Positions 33,635 to 42,891 of a stretch of DNA of 64,000 bases are shown in pieces. The stretch is from the NCBI GenBank assembly GCA_036645935.1, contig JAVXNE010000008.1, forward strand, positions 1-64,000, given 5' to 3'. Below the pieces are notes generated by a model, which was not told the DNA's origin, ran no database searches, and worked only from the letters and a program-made list of their open reading frames with translations. The position numbers and the translations under genes were made by a program. The stretch comes from JAUNBN01 sp036645935. GTDB lineage: Bacteria; Bacillota; Clostridia; Oscillospirales; Ruminococcaceae. How positions within the stretch are numbered: position 1 is the stretch's first letter; the number at the start of each line of letters is the position of its first letter.

Positions 33635-34186
33635 TTAAAAATAATCTTTGGTATCAAATACAGGCAGAACCTCGAGATAGATCAAATCGTCCCTGTCGGC
33701 GGCGACGCCCTCTGCGAGCACTGAGGATTTACCGACAATCTTACCGCCGACCTTGTTTACAAGGCTCTCGATCGCGAGCAGCGAACCTCCCGTGCTTATG
33801 ACGTCGTCGACGATGAGCACTCTCTTGTCCTTGATGCACTCAGCCTCATGGCTGTCGAGATAGAGCGTCTGCACATTTGCCGTCGTTATCGATTTCACAT
33901 TGACTACGATTGGATCCTTCATGTAAAGTTTGCTCACTTTGCGGCAGATATAGTAATTTTTGCCGCACTCGCGCGACATCTCATAGGCGAGCGGAATGCC
34001 CTTTGCCTCGGCGGTTACGATGACGTCGAATTCCGGAGCTCTCTTCAACAGCTCCTTGGCACACGCCACCGTCAGCTCGACATCGGAAAATAGGATAAAT
34101 GCAGCAATTGACAGCTCGTCATTTATCTTGCATATCGGAAGCCGGCGCGTCAATCCCGCAACTTTCAACTCATAGTAGTTTTCCAT
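33635..34186 (-). CDS. Purine phosphoribosyltransferase, Apt-like
   Basis: A 183-residue type I phosphoribosyltransferase. The PRPP-binding signature VLIVDDVISTGGS is intact at about residue 125, and VTAEAKGIPLAYEMSR matches the adenine phosphoribosyltransferase branch rather than hypoxanthine enzymes. Such enzymes salvage a purine base to its nucleotide. Start at ATG 34184-34186, 11 bases after AGAGGAG; a GTG four codons upstream overlaps that site. The exact base specificity is not certain. Confidence 0.85.
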   Translation of the reverse strand: MENYYELKVAGLTRRLPICKINDELSIAAFILFSDVELTVACAKELLKRAPEFDVIVTAEAKGIPLAYEMSRECGKNYYICRKVSKLYMKDPIVVNVKSITTANVQTLYLDSHEAECIKDKRVLIVDDVISTGGSLLAIESLVNKVGGKIVGKSSVLAEGVAADRDDLIYLEVLPVFDTKDYF

Positions 34187-34222
34187 ATTAAAATACACTC
34201 CTCTAGATTTTAAGCGGTTTCG

Positions 34223-34564
34223 TCAGCCTGCGGGCCACGCGAAATCGCGGTTTGCCAGCACGTGAAAATGCAAATGTGGAACCGATTGACCGGCCTGCTC
34301 TCCGGCATTGCTCACCACGCGAAATCCGTTGGACAGCCTAAGCTCCACTGCAAGCTTCGCGATAATCTCAAAACAGCGCGACACGGCTTCGCTGTTGTCT
34401 TTCGTGATATCGGCACAGCTCACTATATGCTCTCTCGGAATCACCAGAAAGTGAACCGGAGCTGTCGGGTTGATGTCATTGAACGCAACGACGTGCTCGT
34501 CCTCATAAATTTTTGCGGTGGGTATCTCTCCGCTCGCTATTCTGCAAAACAGGCAATCGTCCAT
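34223..34564 (-). CDS. HIT-family nucleotide hydrolase/transferase (HinT-like)
   Basis: A 113-residue histidine-triad protein. The catalytic triad reads SVPHLHFHVL near the C terminus, and CLFCRIASGEIP with two cysteines opens the protein, as in HinT-type adenosine phosphoramidase relatives. The ATG at 34562-34564 has GGAGGG six bases upstream. It sits immediately after alaS, a frequent neighbourhood without a known functional link. Confidence 0.92.
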   Translation of the reverse strand: MDDCLFCRIASGEIPTAKIYEDEHVVAFNDINPTAPVHFLVIPREHIVSCADITKDNSEAVSRCFEIIAKLAVELRLSNGFRVVSNAGEQAGQSVPHLHFHVLANRDFAWPAG

Positions 34565-34577
34565 AATATACCCTCCG

Positions 34578-37220
34578 TCAGCCGACAATCTCTTTTATTA
34601 TACCGAGAGCACCTGATATGGCCTCGTCGATTTTTGAGCTGTCTTTGCCTCCCGCCATCGCAAGATCTGGTTTGCCGCCTCCCGAACCTCCGAGCAGTGC
34701 GGCGACGCGTTTTGCAACCTCTCCTGCCTTGACCCCGCAAGCGATAGCCGCCTTTCCGCACGAAGCGCAGATTGCGACCTTGTCCCCATCTGCCGAAAGC
34801 AGCACACAGACAGCACTCTCATCCCGATCCTTGAGACTTACCGCTATCTCGCGCAGCGAATCCGGCTTTGCACCCATGAGTTTCTTCACATAAAGCGTAA
34901 GGTCTCCCGATTTTATCCCACCAGCCAGAACTTCGTCGCGCGCCGATCCGGCAAGCTTGCTCTCGAGCTTCTCGAGCTCGCGCTCGGTAGACTTCAGCGC
35001 CGCCATAGCTCCTCGCGCTTTGGCCGGGAGTTCATGCGCGTTGGTGGTTCTGAACGCTGCAGCGGTCTCATCGAGCAGTGCACGCTGCTCTCCGATGAGT
35101 TCGAGTACACCGGCGCCCGTTGTGCCCTCAATACGGCGTATTCCGGCCGCAACGGAGGATTCCGAGAGTATCTTGAACAGCCCGAGCTGGGCTGTGTTTG
35201 TGACATGTGTTCCGCCGCAAAATTCTTTGGAAAATCCCGTGACGTCGATAATCCTCACAATGTCGCCGTACTTTTCTCCGAAGAGTGCCACCGCGCCCTC
35301 CTGCTTTGCCTGCTCGATGGGCATTACCTTATGGACGACCTCAATGGCCTCGAGAATCTTTGCGTTCACTCTGTCCTCAACACGCTTTATCTCGTCCGGC
35401 TTCATCGCCTCATAGTGCGAGAAATCGAAGCGAACGCGGCTTGCGTCGACATAAGAACCCGCCTGGTGGACATGGTCTCCCAGAACTTCGATGAGCGCCT
35501 TTTGAAGCAGATGCGCCGACGTGTGATTGCGCATTGTCGAGCGGCGCGTCAGCACGTCAACCGAGGCGTGCACCTTTTCTCCGCGCATGATCATTCCGCC
35601 CTCAACCGTGCCTGTGTGGACGAAATATCCCTCGTTCGTCTTTTGACAGTCGTCGATGCGAACCGTCGCCTTGCCACCGCTCGCAGTTATCACGCCGACA
35701 TCTCCGATTTGTCCGCCGCTCTCGGCATAAAACGGGGTTTTGTCCAATATCAGCTGGACCTCGTCGCCCTCGCTTGCAGATTCCGCCACAGCGCCGTCTG
35801 CCGCGATAAATTTCAGCGTCGCGTCGCATTCAAGCGTGTCGTACCCGACAAACTCAGTGGGTCCGATCTTGAGTTCCCTGAAGAGATCGGTCTCCCAACT
35901 GATCTTGTTTTTAAGAGTGTCCTCTCGCGAGCGCTTTTTCTGTTCATCCATAAATGTCTTAAATCCGGCTTCATCGACAGTGAATCCGCGCTCAAGCGCG
36001 ATTTCCTGTGTGAGATCAATCGGGAAACCGTATGTGTCGTTGAGCTTGAAAGCGGTCTCTCCGCCGATCACCTTGTCGCCGTTTTTATCCATCTCATCGA
36101 GAATATCAGAGAGCAGCGCACTTCCCGCGTCGATTGTCTTGGCAAAGGTCTCCTCCTCCGCCTTTATGACACGCTTGATATATTCGCGGTTCTCATTGAG
36201 GTAAGGATATGAGCTTGTGTTCTCATCTATTACTGTTTCACACACCTCAAAAAGGAACGGGCGCGTGATTCCGAGCAAACGGCCGTGGCGCGCGGCGCGG
36301 CGCAGCAGACGGCGCAGCACATAGCCTCTCCCGCCGTTTGACGGGCCTATCCCATCCCCAACCATAAACACCGTGCTGCGGATATGGTCGGTTATGACGC
36401 GAAGCGAGACGTCGACTTTTTCGCTTTGCTTATATGTCACGCCAGCTATGCGCTCGATGTGCTTCATGATATTCTGAATAGTATCGACCTCGAAAAGATT
36501 GTCGACTCCCTGGCAGATGCAGGCGAGCCGCTCAAGTCCCATCCCTGTGTCGATGTTGCCCTTTGCCATCTTTTCATAATGTCCGTTGCCATCCGATATG
36601 AACTGGGTGAACACGAGGTTCCAGAACTCAACATATCGGTCGCAGTCGCAACCGACAGCGCAGGTCGGGCTGCCACAGCCGTACTTTTCACCTCTGTCAA
36701 AATATATCTCGGAGCACGGGCCGCACGGGCCTGAACCTATTTCCCAGAAGTTGTCCTCACGGCCGAGGCGAACCATGCGGTCGGGCGAGACGCCGATCTC
36801 CTTTGTCCATATCTCGTAGGCCTCGTTGTCATCCTCGTAAACCGAGACATACAGCTTGTCTTCCGGCATCTTGATGACCTCGGTGCAAAACTCCCATGCC
36901 CATAACGTCGCCTCGCGCTTGAAATAGTCGGCAAAAGAAAAGTTACCGAGCATTTCAAAAAAAGTTCCATGGCGGGCAGTCTTGCCAACTCGCTCAATGT
37001 CCGGCGTGCGGATACATTTCTGGCAGGTCGTGGCGCGGTTTCCGTCCACATGAGCCTGCCCGAGAAAGTATTTTTTGAGCGGAGCCATGCCCGAATTGAT
37101 GAGCAGCAGGCTCTTATCGTCCTGCGGCACGAGCGAAAAGCTCTCCATCCTGTAATGTCCTTTGCTCGCGAAAAAATTTAAAAATATCTCGCGCAGCTCA
37201 TTCAGTCCCGTCCATTCCAT
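34578..37220 (-). CDS. alaS: Alanyl-tRNA synthetase
   Basis: AlaRS charges tRNA-Ala and edits mischarged serine and glycine. The 880 residues have full family length: class II catalytic core (residues 1 to about 240), tRNA-recognition region, the editing domain with the metal ligands NHTSAHLL and later FCGGTHV, and the C-terminal DHHA1 domain ending in GGSGGGKPDLAMAGG. It is preceded by a T-box leader, so expression should respond to uncharged tRNA-Ala. The HIT gene follows after 13 bases. Confidence 0.97.
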   Translation of the reverse strand: MEWTGLNELREIFLNFFASKGHYRMESFSLVPQDDKSLLLINSGMAPLKKYFLGQAHVDGNRATTCQKCIRTPDIERVGKTARHGTFFEMLGNFSFADYFKREATLWAWEFCTEVIKMPEDKLYVSVYEDDNEAYEIWTKEIGVSPDRMVRLGREDNFWEIGSGPCGPCSEIYFDRGEKYGCGSPTCAVGCDCDRYVEFWNLVFTQFISDGNGHYEKMAKGNIDTGMGLERLACICQGVDNLFEVDTIQNIMKHIERIAGVTYKQSEKVDVSLRVITDHIRSTVFMVGDGIGPSNGGRGYVLRRLLRRAARHGRLLGITRPFLFEVCETVIDENTSSYPYLNENREYIKRVIKAEEETFAKTIDAGSALLSDILDEMDKNGDKVIGGETAFKLNDTYGFPIDLTQEIALERGFTVDEAGFKTFMDEQKKRSREDTLKNKISWETDLFRELKIGPTEFVGYDTLECDATLKFIAADGAVAESASEGDEVQLILDKTPFYAESGGQIGDVGVITASGGKATVRIDDCQKTNEGYFVHTGTVEGGMIMRGEKVHASVDVLTRRSTMRNHTSAHLLQKALIEVLGDHVHQAGSYVDASRVRFDFSHYEAMKPDEIKRVEDRVNAKILEAIEVVHKVMPIEQAKQEGAVALFGEKYGDIVRIIDVTGFSKEFCGGTHVTNTAQLGLFKILSESSVAAGIRRIEGTTGAGVLELIGEQRALLDETAAAFRTTNAHELPAKARGAMAALKSTERELEKLESKLAGSARDEVLAGGIKSGDLTLYVKKLMGAKPDSLREIAVSLKDRDESAVCVLLSADGDKVAICASCGKAAIACGVKAGEVAKRVAALLGGSGGGKPDLAMAGGKDSSKIDEAISGALGIIKEIVG

Positions 37221-37264
37221 ATGCTTCTCTACCGTCCTTGCTTCTGTTTGTTCGCAAAATTATA

Positions 37265-37505
37265 GACCTTTGCCCCACGATCGGGACGAAGGCCTTTTAC
37301 AGCTTCCGCGGTACCACCCGCATTGCGCGCTTGTTCTGAAGCGCACCGCTCTTGCTCTCGACGATAACGCTGTCGTGGCGGCGCGTTGACGCGCTGCTCG
37401 ACGGGTGGCTTCAAACGGCCATCGCGCGCGGATCTTTCAGCATGGTGCACCGCTCTCTGTGGCGTTCAGGACGTTCATTTTCCCGTGTTTACGCATTTGA
37501 AGTAT
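37265..37505 (-). promoter_or_regulatory. T-box leader of alaS
   Basis: On the minus strand the leader contains the T-box sequence GGGTGGTACCGCGG (37306-37319), an AGAGAG box near its 5' end, and a final terminator stem (37265-37294, GGCCTT...AAGGTC with a GTCCC/GGGGC core) followed by TATAATTTT. Uncharged tRNA-Ala is expected to stabilise the antiterminator. The specifier triplet could not be assigned with certainty; a GCC is present in a plausible part of stem I. Confidence 0.92.
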
Positions 37506-37512
37506 TATAAAT

Positions 37513-37541
37513 ATTATATGAACCCGCGCGGTATTTGTCAA
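37513..37541 (-). promoter_or_regulatory. Consensus promoter of the alaS T-box transcript
   Basis: Perfect TTGACA (37536-37541) and TATAAT (37513-37518) with a 17-base spacer. The -35 hexamer overlaps the last codons of the upstream penicillin-binding protein gene. Confidence 0.9.
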
Positions 37542-39127
37542 GCGCAACCGCTTTCAAACATCGCGTTCGCGATAGCGGCAAAAACCGGTGCCGCGCTCGC
37601 AAAACCGTAGCCCGCGTCCTCGGTCATCACAGTAATCACATATTGAGGATTATCTGCGGGGAACCAACCGGTGAACCAGCCTATCACATATTCTGACCCG
37701 TCGGGTTTCACCCGTCCTGTTTGCGCCGTCCCTGTCTTGCCTGCGGCCTCACAAAAGGATGGCTGGGCATTGCGTCCGGTACCCGTCTGCACCGCCTTTT
37801 TGAGGCAATTTGCGATTGAGACGGCAGCTTGTTCGCAAATCACGCGGTTCGCGCTGTTTTCGCTTTGATGTTCTCCGCCGACGCTGAGCACCAGAGAGAG
37901 TGGGCGCAAATTGCCCCCGTTTGCAAGGCAGCAGGTATATTCCGCGACCTGCAGCGGTGTTGCGAGCAGCGTGCCCTGTCCAAAACTGTGGTTGCACAGC
38001 TCCGAGGTGACCGACAGCGCCGACTGTGTCGGCAGTGAACCTGAAGCTGACGCGAGTGAGCCGAAAAGCGACACGGGCTTTCCGAGTCCCATCGCCGAGG
38101 CGGTGTTGAAAATCGCAGCCGCGCCGGCGCGCTGCCCGAGCGCGATGAAATATGTGTTGCATGATTTGACGATTGCACCGTGCATATCCACCGTTCCGTG
38201 AGCCGCGCCGTCGTTGCAGGTGTAAACTTGCCCATCCACCTCAATTCGCCCGACACATTCGTATGAAAAACTCTCATCTATTCCGCAGCTCAACGCAGCC
38301 GCCGCAATCACCGGCTTGTATATCGAACCCACGTTGTAAGCTGCGAGCGCGCGGTTGAAAAGCGGGCTGTCCTCCTGCGAGAGGTAGGCCGCAACGTTGT
38401 CGGGGTCAAAATCGGGTATACTTGCTATCGCGCGGATCTCGGATGTCGCACAATCGACCACGACCACTGCGCCGCGTTTGATCAGCGTCTCCGCCTGAGT
38501 TTCCACAATCTGCTGGATTTTTTTGTCGATTGTCAGAATGATTCCCTCGCCTGTCGCCCCGCGCTGTATGAGTGCGGGCGTCTCGCCGCTCTTGGGCTGA
38601 CGATTGGCATTGACCTCAACCGTCATACAAAGTGACGCAGAGGCCTTTGAAAGATAGTCGTCGAGCGCGTGTTCAAGCCCGGAATCCCCATGTCCGTCCG
38701 GTCCTAATGTCCCTATTATATGGGCGCACGGAGCATCCGCAGAATATCTGGATTTGATTGCAATCACCCGATCAGGAGCGGCAGACGCCGCGTTCGGATT
38801 TACCCTCACAGCAAAAGGCAAATTCCCTTCCATCTGTTCGAGGAAATCAACGCGGTCATCAGCGGCAACATATTGAAGCAGCGAATAGCCGCTTTCGGTG
38901 CGTGGAAATGCGAGCGCGGCTGCCGCGTCGTCACTTCCGGTGAGGCGCTCTCCGTTGCAGTCAAAAAAATCCGGTCTGTGCAATGCAAGCTCAACGCTCA
39001 ACGCGCTTTGCGACCTTGCAGTTTTAGCGAGCTCTCCGTCTGTCATGAGCACAAACAGCCGCAGTTCGAGCGCCATGAGTCCCGCGACAAATGCAATAAA
39101 GATTATGACAACATTTTTTCGTTTCAT
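37538..39127 (-). CDS. Class B penicillin-binding protein (D,D-transpeptidase)
   Basis: A 529-residue peptidoglycan cross-linking enzyme: short cytoplasmic end, one membrane helix (about 5-27), a reduced dimerisation region, and a transpeptidase domain with Ser268-x-x-Lys271 (GSIYK), Ser322-Cys-Asn324, and KTGTAQ near residue 465. It is shorter than typical PBP2 or SpoVD, as in the PbpA/FtsI-like proteins of some Clostridia. No shape or division partner lies beside it. Its only ribosome site candidate, GGGGTGA, lies in the 3' arm of the groEL terminator stem, seven T before the ATG. Confidence 0.92.
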   Translation of the reverse strand: MKRKNVVIIFIAFVAGLMALELRLFVLMTDGELAKTARSQSALSVELALHRPDFFDCNGERLTGSDDAAAALAFPRTESGYSLLQYVAADDRVDFLEQMEGNLPFAVRVNPNAASAAPDRVIAIKSRYSADAPCAHIIGTLGPDGHGDSGLEHALDDYLSKASASLCMTVEVNANRQPKSGETPALIQRGATGEGIILTIDKKIQQIVETQAETLIKRGAVVVVDCATSEIRAIASIPDFDPDNVAAYLSQEDSPLFNRALAAYNVGSIYKPVIAAAALSCGIDESFSYECVGRIEVDGQVYTCNDGAAHGTVDMHGAIVKSCNTYFIALGQRAGAAAIFNTASAMGLGKPVSLFGSLASASGSLPTQSALSVTSELCNHSFGQGTLLATPLQVAEYTCCLANGGNLRPLSLVLSVGGEHQSENSANRVICEQAAVSIANCLKKAVQTGTGRNAQPSFCEAAGKTGTAQTGRVKPDGSEYVIGWFTGWFPADNPQYVITVMTEDAGYGFASAAPVFAAIANAMFESGCA

Positions 39128-39137
39128 AAAAAAATCA

Positions 39138-39164
39138 CCCCGTATATGCTTGGCATATACGGGG
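39138..39164 (-). terminator. groESL terminator that also contains the ribosome site of the next gene
   Basis: A perfect 12-bp stem (CCCCGTATATGC/GCATATACGGGG) with a three-base loop is followed on the minus strand by GATTTTTTT and then directly by the ATG of the penicillin-binding protein. Confidence 0.9.
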
Positions 39165-39254
39165 CTTTCAATTCACATTCGTGCGAATTAGTCATGCGGG
39201 TCTTGCTTTGTGGGCAGAATTCTGCCGCGCCAAATTTATTTTATGCCGGTCGGA

Positions 39255-40889
39255 TTAATACATTCCGCCCATGCCGCCACCGCCACCGCCCATCGGCATC
39301 GGATTTTCCTCTGGGATATCCGCGACGAGAGCCTCGGTAGTGATGACCATTGCGGCCACTGACGCCGCGTTCTGCAGCGCGCTGCGGGAGACCTTTGTCG
39401 GGTCGACAATGCCGGCCGCGATCATGTCCACATACTCTTCCTTTGCAAAGTCGAAACCGTAGCCGGCCTTGCCGCTCCCGTTTATCTTGTCTATTATGAC
39501 AGAGCCTTCAAGTCCTGCATTGTCCGCGATCTGGCGAAGCGGAGCCTCGAGTGCGCGAAGAACGATCTTTCCTCCGGTTCTCTCGTCGATCTCGTCAAAC
39601 CCTTCGACCTCTTTTGCGACCGACGCGAGCGCGTTGATGAACACCACGCCGCCGCCGGCAACTATGCCCTCTTCAACGGCCGCCTTGGTTGCGGACAGCG
39701 CGTCCTCGATGCGGAGTTTTTTCTCCTTCATCTCGATCTCTGTCGCCGCGCCGACACGGATGACCGCGACACCGCCCGACAGTTTGGCAAGACGCTCTTG
39801 AAGCTTTTCGCGATCAAAGTCGGAGGTGGTCTCTTCGATTTGAACTCTGATCTGTGCAACGCGGTCGCTAATCGCCTTCTTGTCTCCGCTGCCGCCCATT
39901 ATGATGGTGTTTTCCTTCTTCACCTGAACCTTGGACGCTGTTCCGAGATCCTCGATCTTTGCGTCCTGAAGCGTCAGACCCAGCTCCTCGCTGATAACCT
40001 TGCCGCCGGTGAGTATCGCGATATCCTGCAGCATCTCTTTGCGGCGGTCGCCGAATCCGGGAGCCTTGACAGCAACGCAGACAAATGTGCCGCGCAGTTT
40101 GTTGACGATGAGGTTCGCGAGGGCATCGCCCTCAACGTCCTCGGCGATGATAAGCAGCTTCTTGCCGGTCTGAACGATCTGCTCAAGCAGGGGGAGAATC
40201 TCCTGAATGTTGCTTATCTTTTTGTCGGTAATGAGAATTGATGCGTTGTCGAGCACCGCTTCCATCTTCTCGGTATCGGTGACGAGATATGGGGTGATAT
40301 AACCGCGATCGAACTGCATTCCCTCGACAACCTCTGTGAACGTATCGGCAGTCTTGCTCTCTTCGATAGTGATTACACCGTCGCTTGTGACCTTCTCCAT
40401 CGCCTCGGCAATGAGTTTACCTATAAATTCATCCCCGGCAGATACTGTTGCGACGCGCGCGATATCTCCCGATCCGGAAACGTGCTTAGAGTCAGAAACA
40501 ATGCTCTTAACTGCCGCTTTGACAGCCTTTGCAACGCCTTTTTTGAGCGCCATCGGGTTCGCACCCGACGCGACGTTCTTCATGCCCTCGCGGATCATGA
40601 CCTGCGCGAGCAGTGTCGCCGTTGTCGTGCCGTCGCCCGCGGCGTCATTGGTTTTGGTCGCGGCCTCTTTGATCAGCTGCGCGCCCATGTTTTCAAATTT
40701 GTCCTCAAGCTCGATCTCTTTCGCAATCGTAACGCCGTCGTTTGTTATGAGCGGCGCGCCGAACTTCTTATCGAGCACTACGTTGCGGCCCTTGGGTCCG
40801 AGCGTTATTCTGACAGTGTCCGCCAGCTTATCAATACCGGACTGCAGACCTCTGCGGGCTTCCTCGCCGTATTTCAATTCCTTAGCCAT
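39255..40889 (-). CDS. groEL: Chaperonin GroEL (60 kDa)
   Basis: GroEL forms the double-ring folding chamber with GroES. At 544 residues it has normal length. Signature segments include ITLGPKGRNVVLDKKFGAP, NDGVTIAKEIELED, DAAGDGTTTATLLAQ (ATP site) and the Gly-Met-rich tail PMPMGGGGGGMGGMY. It follows groES by 75 bases and ends in a strong terminator. Heat-shock control comes from CIRCE upstream of groES. Confidence 0.98.
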   Translation of the reverse strand: MAKELKYGEEARRGLQSGIDKLADTVRITLGPKGRNVVLDKKFGAPLITNDGVTIAKEIELEDKFENMGAQLIKEAATKTNDAAGDGTTTATLLAQVMIREGMKNVASGANPMALKKGVAKAVKAAVKSIVSDSKHVSGSGDIARVATVSAGDEFIGKLIAEAMEKVTSDGVITIEESKTADTFTEVVEGMQFDRGYITPYLVTDTEKMEAVLDNASILITDKKISNIQEILPLLEQIVQTGKKLLIIAEDVEGDALANLIVNKLRGTFVCVAVKAPGFGDRRKEMLQDIAILTGGKVISEELGLTLQDAKIEDLGTASKVQVKKENTIIMGGSGDKKAISDRVAQIRVQIEETTSDFDREKLQERLAKLSGGVAVIRVGAATEIEMKEKKLRIEDALSATKAAVEEGIVAGGGVVFINALASVAKEVEGFDEIDERTGGKIVLRALEAPLRQIADNAGLEGSVIIDKINGSGKAGYGFDFAKEEYVDMIAAGIVDPTKVSRSALQNAASVAAMVITTEALVADIPEENPMPMGGGGGGMGGMY

Positions 40890-40964
40890 AGATTATGTCT
40901 CTCCTTAAAAGGTTTAATTCTTTCATTTGCTGCAATTTTTGGAACATCAACTCCACCGCGAAAT

Positions 40965-41249
40965 CTACTCTACAATCGCAAGTATGTCGGACTGACGGAC
41001 GATCACGCATTCCTCACCGTCCATTTTAACCTCGGTGCCGGCGTACTTGCTCAAAATGACCTTGTCGCCCTTTTTGACGGTCATCTGGACTTCCTTGCCG
41101 TCAACCAACCCGCCGGGGCCGACCGCGAGCACTTCTGCAATCTGCGGCTTTTCCTTTGCGGATGCCGTTAGGACAATTCCGCTCTTGGTGGTCTCCTCAG
41201 CTTCTGTCATCTTTAAAACGACTCTATCTGCGAGAGGTTTCAGTTTCAT
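40965..41249 (-). CDS. groES: Co-chaperonin GroES (10 kDa)
   Basis: The lid of the GroEL chamber. The 94 residues show KPLADRVVLKMTEAEETTKSGIVL including the mobile-loop region, and KYAGTEVKMDGEECVIV. Start at ATG 41247-41249 with GGAGGAAG nearby; an in-frame ATG five codons upstream overlaps the ribosome site. First gene of the CIRCE-controlled operon. Confidence 0.97.
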   Translation of the reverse strand: MKLKPLADRVVLKMTEAEETTKSGIVLTASAKEKPQIAEVLAVGPGGLVDGKEVQMTVKKGDKVILSKYAGTEVKMDGEECVIVRQSDILAIVE

Positions 41250-41276
41250 GTGTTCTTCCTCCATTTGATTTTGGAT

Positions 41277-41303
41277 TTAGCACTCACTGTTCATGAGTGC
41301 TAA
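41277..41303 (-). promoter_or_regulatory. CIRCE operator (HrcA site)
   Basis: TTAGCACTC, nine bases, GAGTGCTAA: a perfect match to the CIRCE inverted repeat bound by HrcA. It lies between the promoter and groES. Confidence 0.97.
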
Positions 41304-41308
41304 AGTAC

Positions 41309-41336
41309 ATTTTAACGATTATTTCTCATTTGTCAA
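41309..41336 (-). promoter_or_regulatory. groES-groEL promoter
   Basis: TTGACA (41331-41336) and TAAAAT (41309-41314), spacer 16 bases, on the minus strand, immediately upstream of CIRCE. Confidence 0.85.
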
Positions 41337-41396
41337 TAGTCTGAGCACGGATTTCTTTAATATTTTTCCGCATTATTATACTCACGGCGCTGTAAA

Positions 41397-42320
41397 TTAT
41401 TTGACGAACTCTGCGGGAACAACGAAACGCACGGCGTGGTGCAGCAGCTTCACGGTGATGCTGTTGGACATGAAGACCTCCCCGTCAATGTTGACGACGA
41501 ACTCTTTGTCCGACTCAATCGACAGCTCGCTCGCCCGCATATAGTGCACGCAGTCCTTCAGCGAGTCAATCACCTTACCGTCCACGATGTGCTCGCCGCG
41601 CTTGTAGAGTCCCAGCACTTTCATGATTCTCATGAGCGGGATTTTGTCAACGGTGACGACGTCGATAATGCCGTCATCGGGACGCGCCTCCGGCGTCGCC
41701 ACGTACCCGCCGCCATAAACTTTTCCGTTGCCCGCCGCTGTCAACATATATGTACCGTCGAAGCGCTCGCCGTCAACCGTCATGCGCAGCTTTTTGCCGA
41801 GTGGTTTCAGCAGGCATTCCGCGAGCGCGAGATTATAGGAGATAGCTCCGCGAAAAGCGGGAAAACGCCGCCAGCGAATCGTGCCCTCGGTGACGTCTGC
41901 ATCTATGCCGACCGACATCAAATTGAAGCAGTTGCAATCGTTGACGCGCAGCACATCGATGGGGGTGCTAAATCCGTTCACAACAAGTTCAACCGAGCGA
42001 AAGTTTTCGGCGCCGCCAAAGCATTTGATAAAATCGTTTCCGCTGCCGCACGGAAAACAGGCTATTTCGAGATTGTCAAAACCAAATGCTCCGTTCACAG
42101 TCTCGCTCAGCGTCCCGTCGCCACCGCACGCGCACACACGCGTCTTCTCGCCGCTCTCACCCGCTGTCCGTGCGAGTTCTTCGGCGTGCTTAGGATATTC
42201 GGTGAGCACGATCTGCCAGTCAAAATCCTTGTTTTTAAACCAATTTTCAATCAGAGGAACTATGGTTTCCTTTGCGTCTCTCTTTCCCGAAATGGGGTTG
42301 ACGATAAACAGGTATTTCAT
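41397..42320 (-). CDS. Diacylglycerol kinase-family lipid kinase
   Basis: A 307-residue DagK/YegS-type kinase that phosphorylates a membrane lipid such as diacylglycerol. The N-terminal catalytic domain has FIVNPISGKRDAKE, the nucleotide-binding CGGDGTLSETVNG and FPCGSGNDFIK; the C-terminal beta-sandwich includes the GGGYVATPEARPDDGIIDV segment. The start overlaps the stop of the Gx transporter gene (ATGA). In Bacillus the related DgkB recycles diacylglycerol from lipoteichoic acid synthesis. Confidence 0.92.
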   Translation of the reverse strand: MKYLFIVNPISGKRDAKETIVPLIENWFKNKDFDWQIVLTEYPKHAEELARTAGESGEKTRVCACGGDGTLSETVNGAFGFDNLEIACFPCGSGNDFIKCFGGAENFRSVELVVNGFSTPIDVLRVNDCNCFNLMSVGIDADVTEGTIRWRRFPAFRGAISYNLALAECLLKPLGKKLRMTVDGERFDGTYMLTAAGNGKVYGGGYVATPEARPDDGIIDVVTVDKIPLMRIMKVLGLYKRGEHIVDGKVIDSLKDCVHYMRASELSIESDKEFVVNIDGEVFMSNSITVKLLHHAVRFVVPAEFVK

Positions 42321-42862
42321 TTTTGTGCACTCCGATTGGTTTTATTTGTATAATCATCCATCACCGGCACTCCCGTTTTTTGGAGTGCCGGAAGCAGGAG
42401 TTTCAACACCCCGCCAGTCACAATTCCCATAGCGATGCCGCTCAAAACCAACACGGGGAGATACCACAGCGCGAGGGTTGATTTCAGCATCAGCGAGCTC
42501 ATCGCAAGCTGACCTATGTTGTGCGCGATCGCGCCCAAGACGCTTGTCATTCCCGGCGAACAGCCGAGTCTCTTTGCAAGCAACATTGCCGCGACCGACA
42601 GCAAACCGCCCACAGCGCTGAGCATCCCCGCTGTCGCCCCGCGCGTGAGCATCACGAAACCCGATTTCAGCAGTGCAACAGCAAAAGCAGGCGCTCCTCC
42701 GAGAAAGAACAGCGCATACATAGTTACGGTGTTGGATAGCCCCAGTTTTATCCCCGGCACGGGAGACGGAATCGGAATCAGTCCCTCGAGCCAGGACAGC
42801 GCGACGGCGAGCGATAACAGTATTCCGGTGAGCGCCAGTTTTCTAACATTTTGCCTTGGCAT
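42317..42862 (-). CDS. Gx transporter-family membrane protein
   Basis: A 181-residue polytopic protein of the Gx transporter family (older name heptaprenyl diphosphate synthase component I). The signature GIKLGLSNTVTMYALFFLGG is visible after the first helices. It belongs to small-substrate energy-coupling type permeases; the substrate is not established. An ApbE gene precedes it, a frequent pairing near flavin-bearing redox systems. The ATG at 42860-42862 has AGAGGCGG just upstream; a TTG further upstream overlaps the apbE stop codon but has no ribosome site. Confidence 0.85.
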   Translation of the reverse strand: MPRQNVRKLALTGILLSLAVALSWLEGLIPIPSPVPGIKLGLSNTVTMYALFFLGGAPAFAVALLKSGFVMLTRGATAGMLSAVGGLLSVAAMLLAKRLGCSPGMTSVLGAIAHNIGQLAMSSLMLKSTLALWYLPVLVLSGIAMGIVTGGVLKLLLPALQKTGVPVMDDYTNKTNRSAQK

Positions 42863-42891
42863 TGCCGCCTCTTTGACAATTATAATTGAGA

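Noticed and set aside
35034..36212. A 392-residue plus-strand frame inside alaS
   Set aside because: It lies wholly within the conserved alaS coding region and has no protein-like motif.
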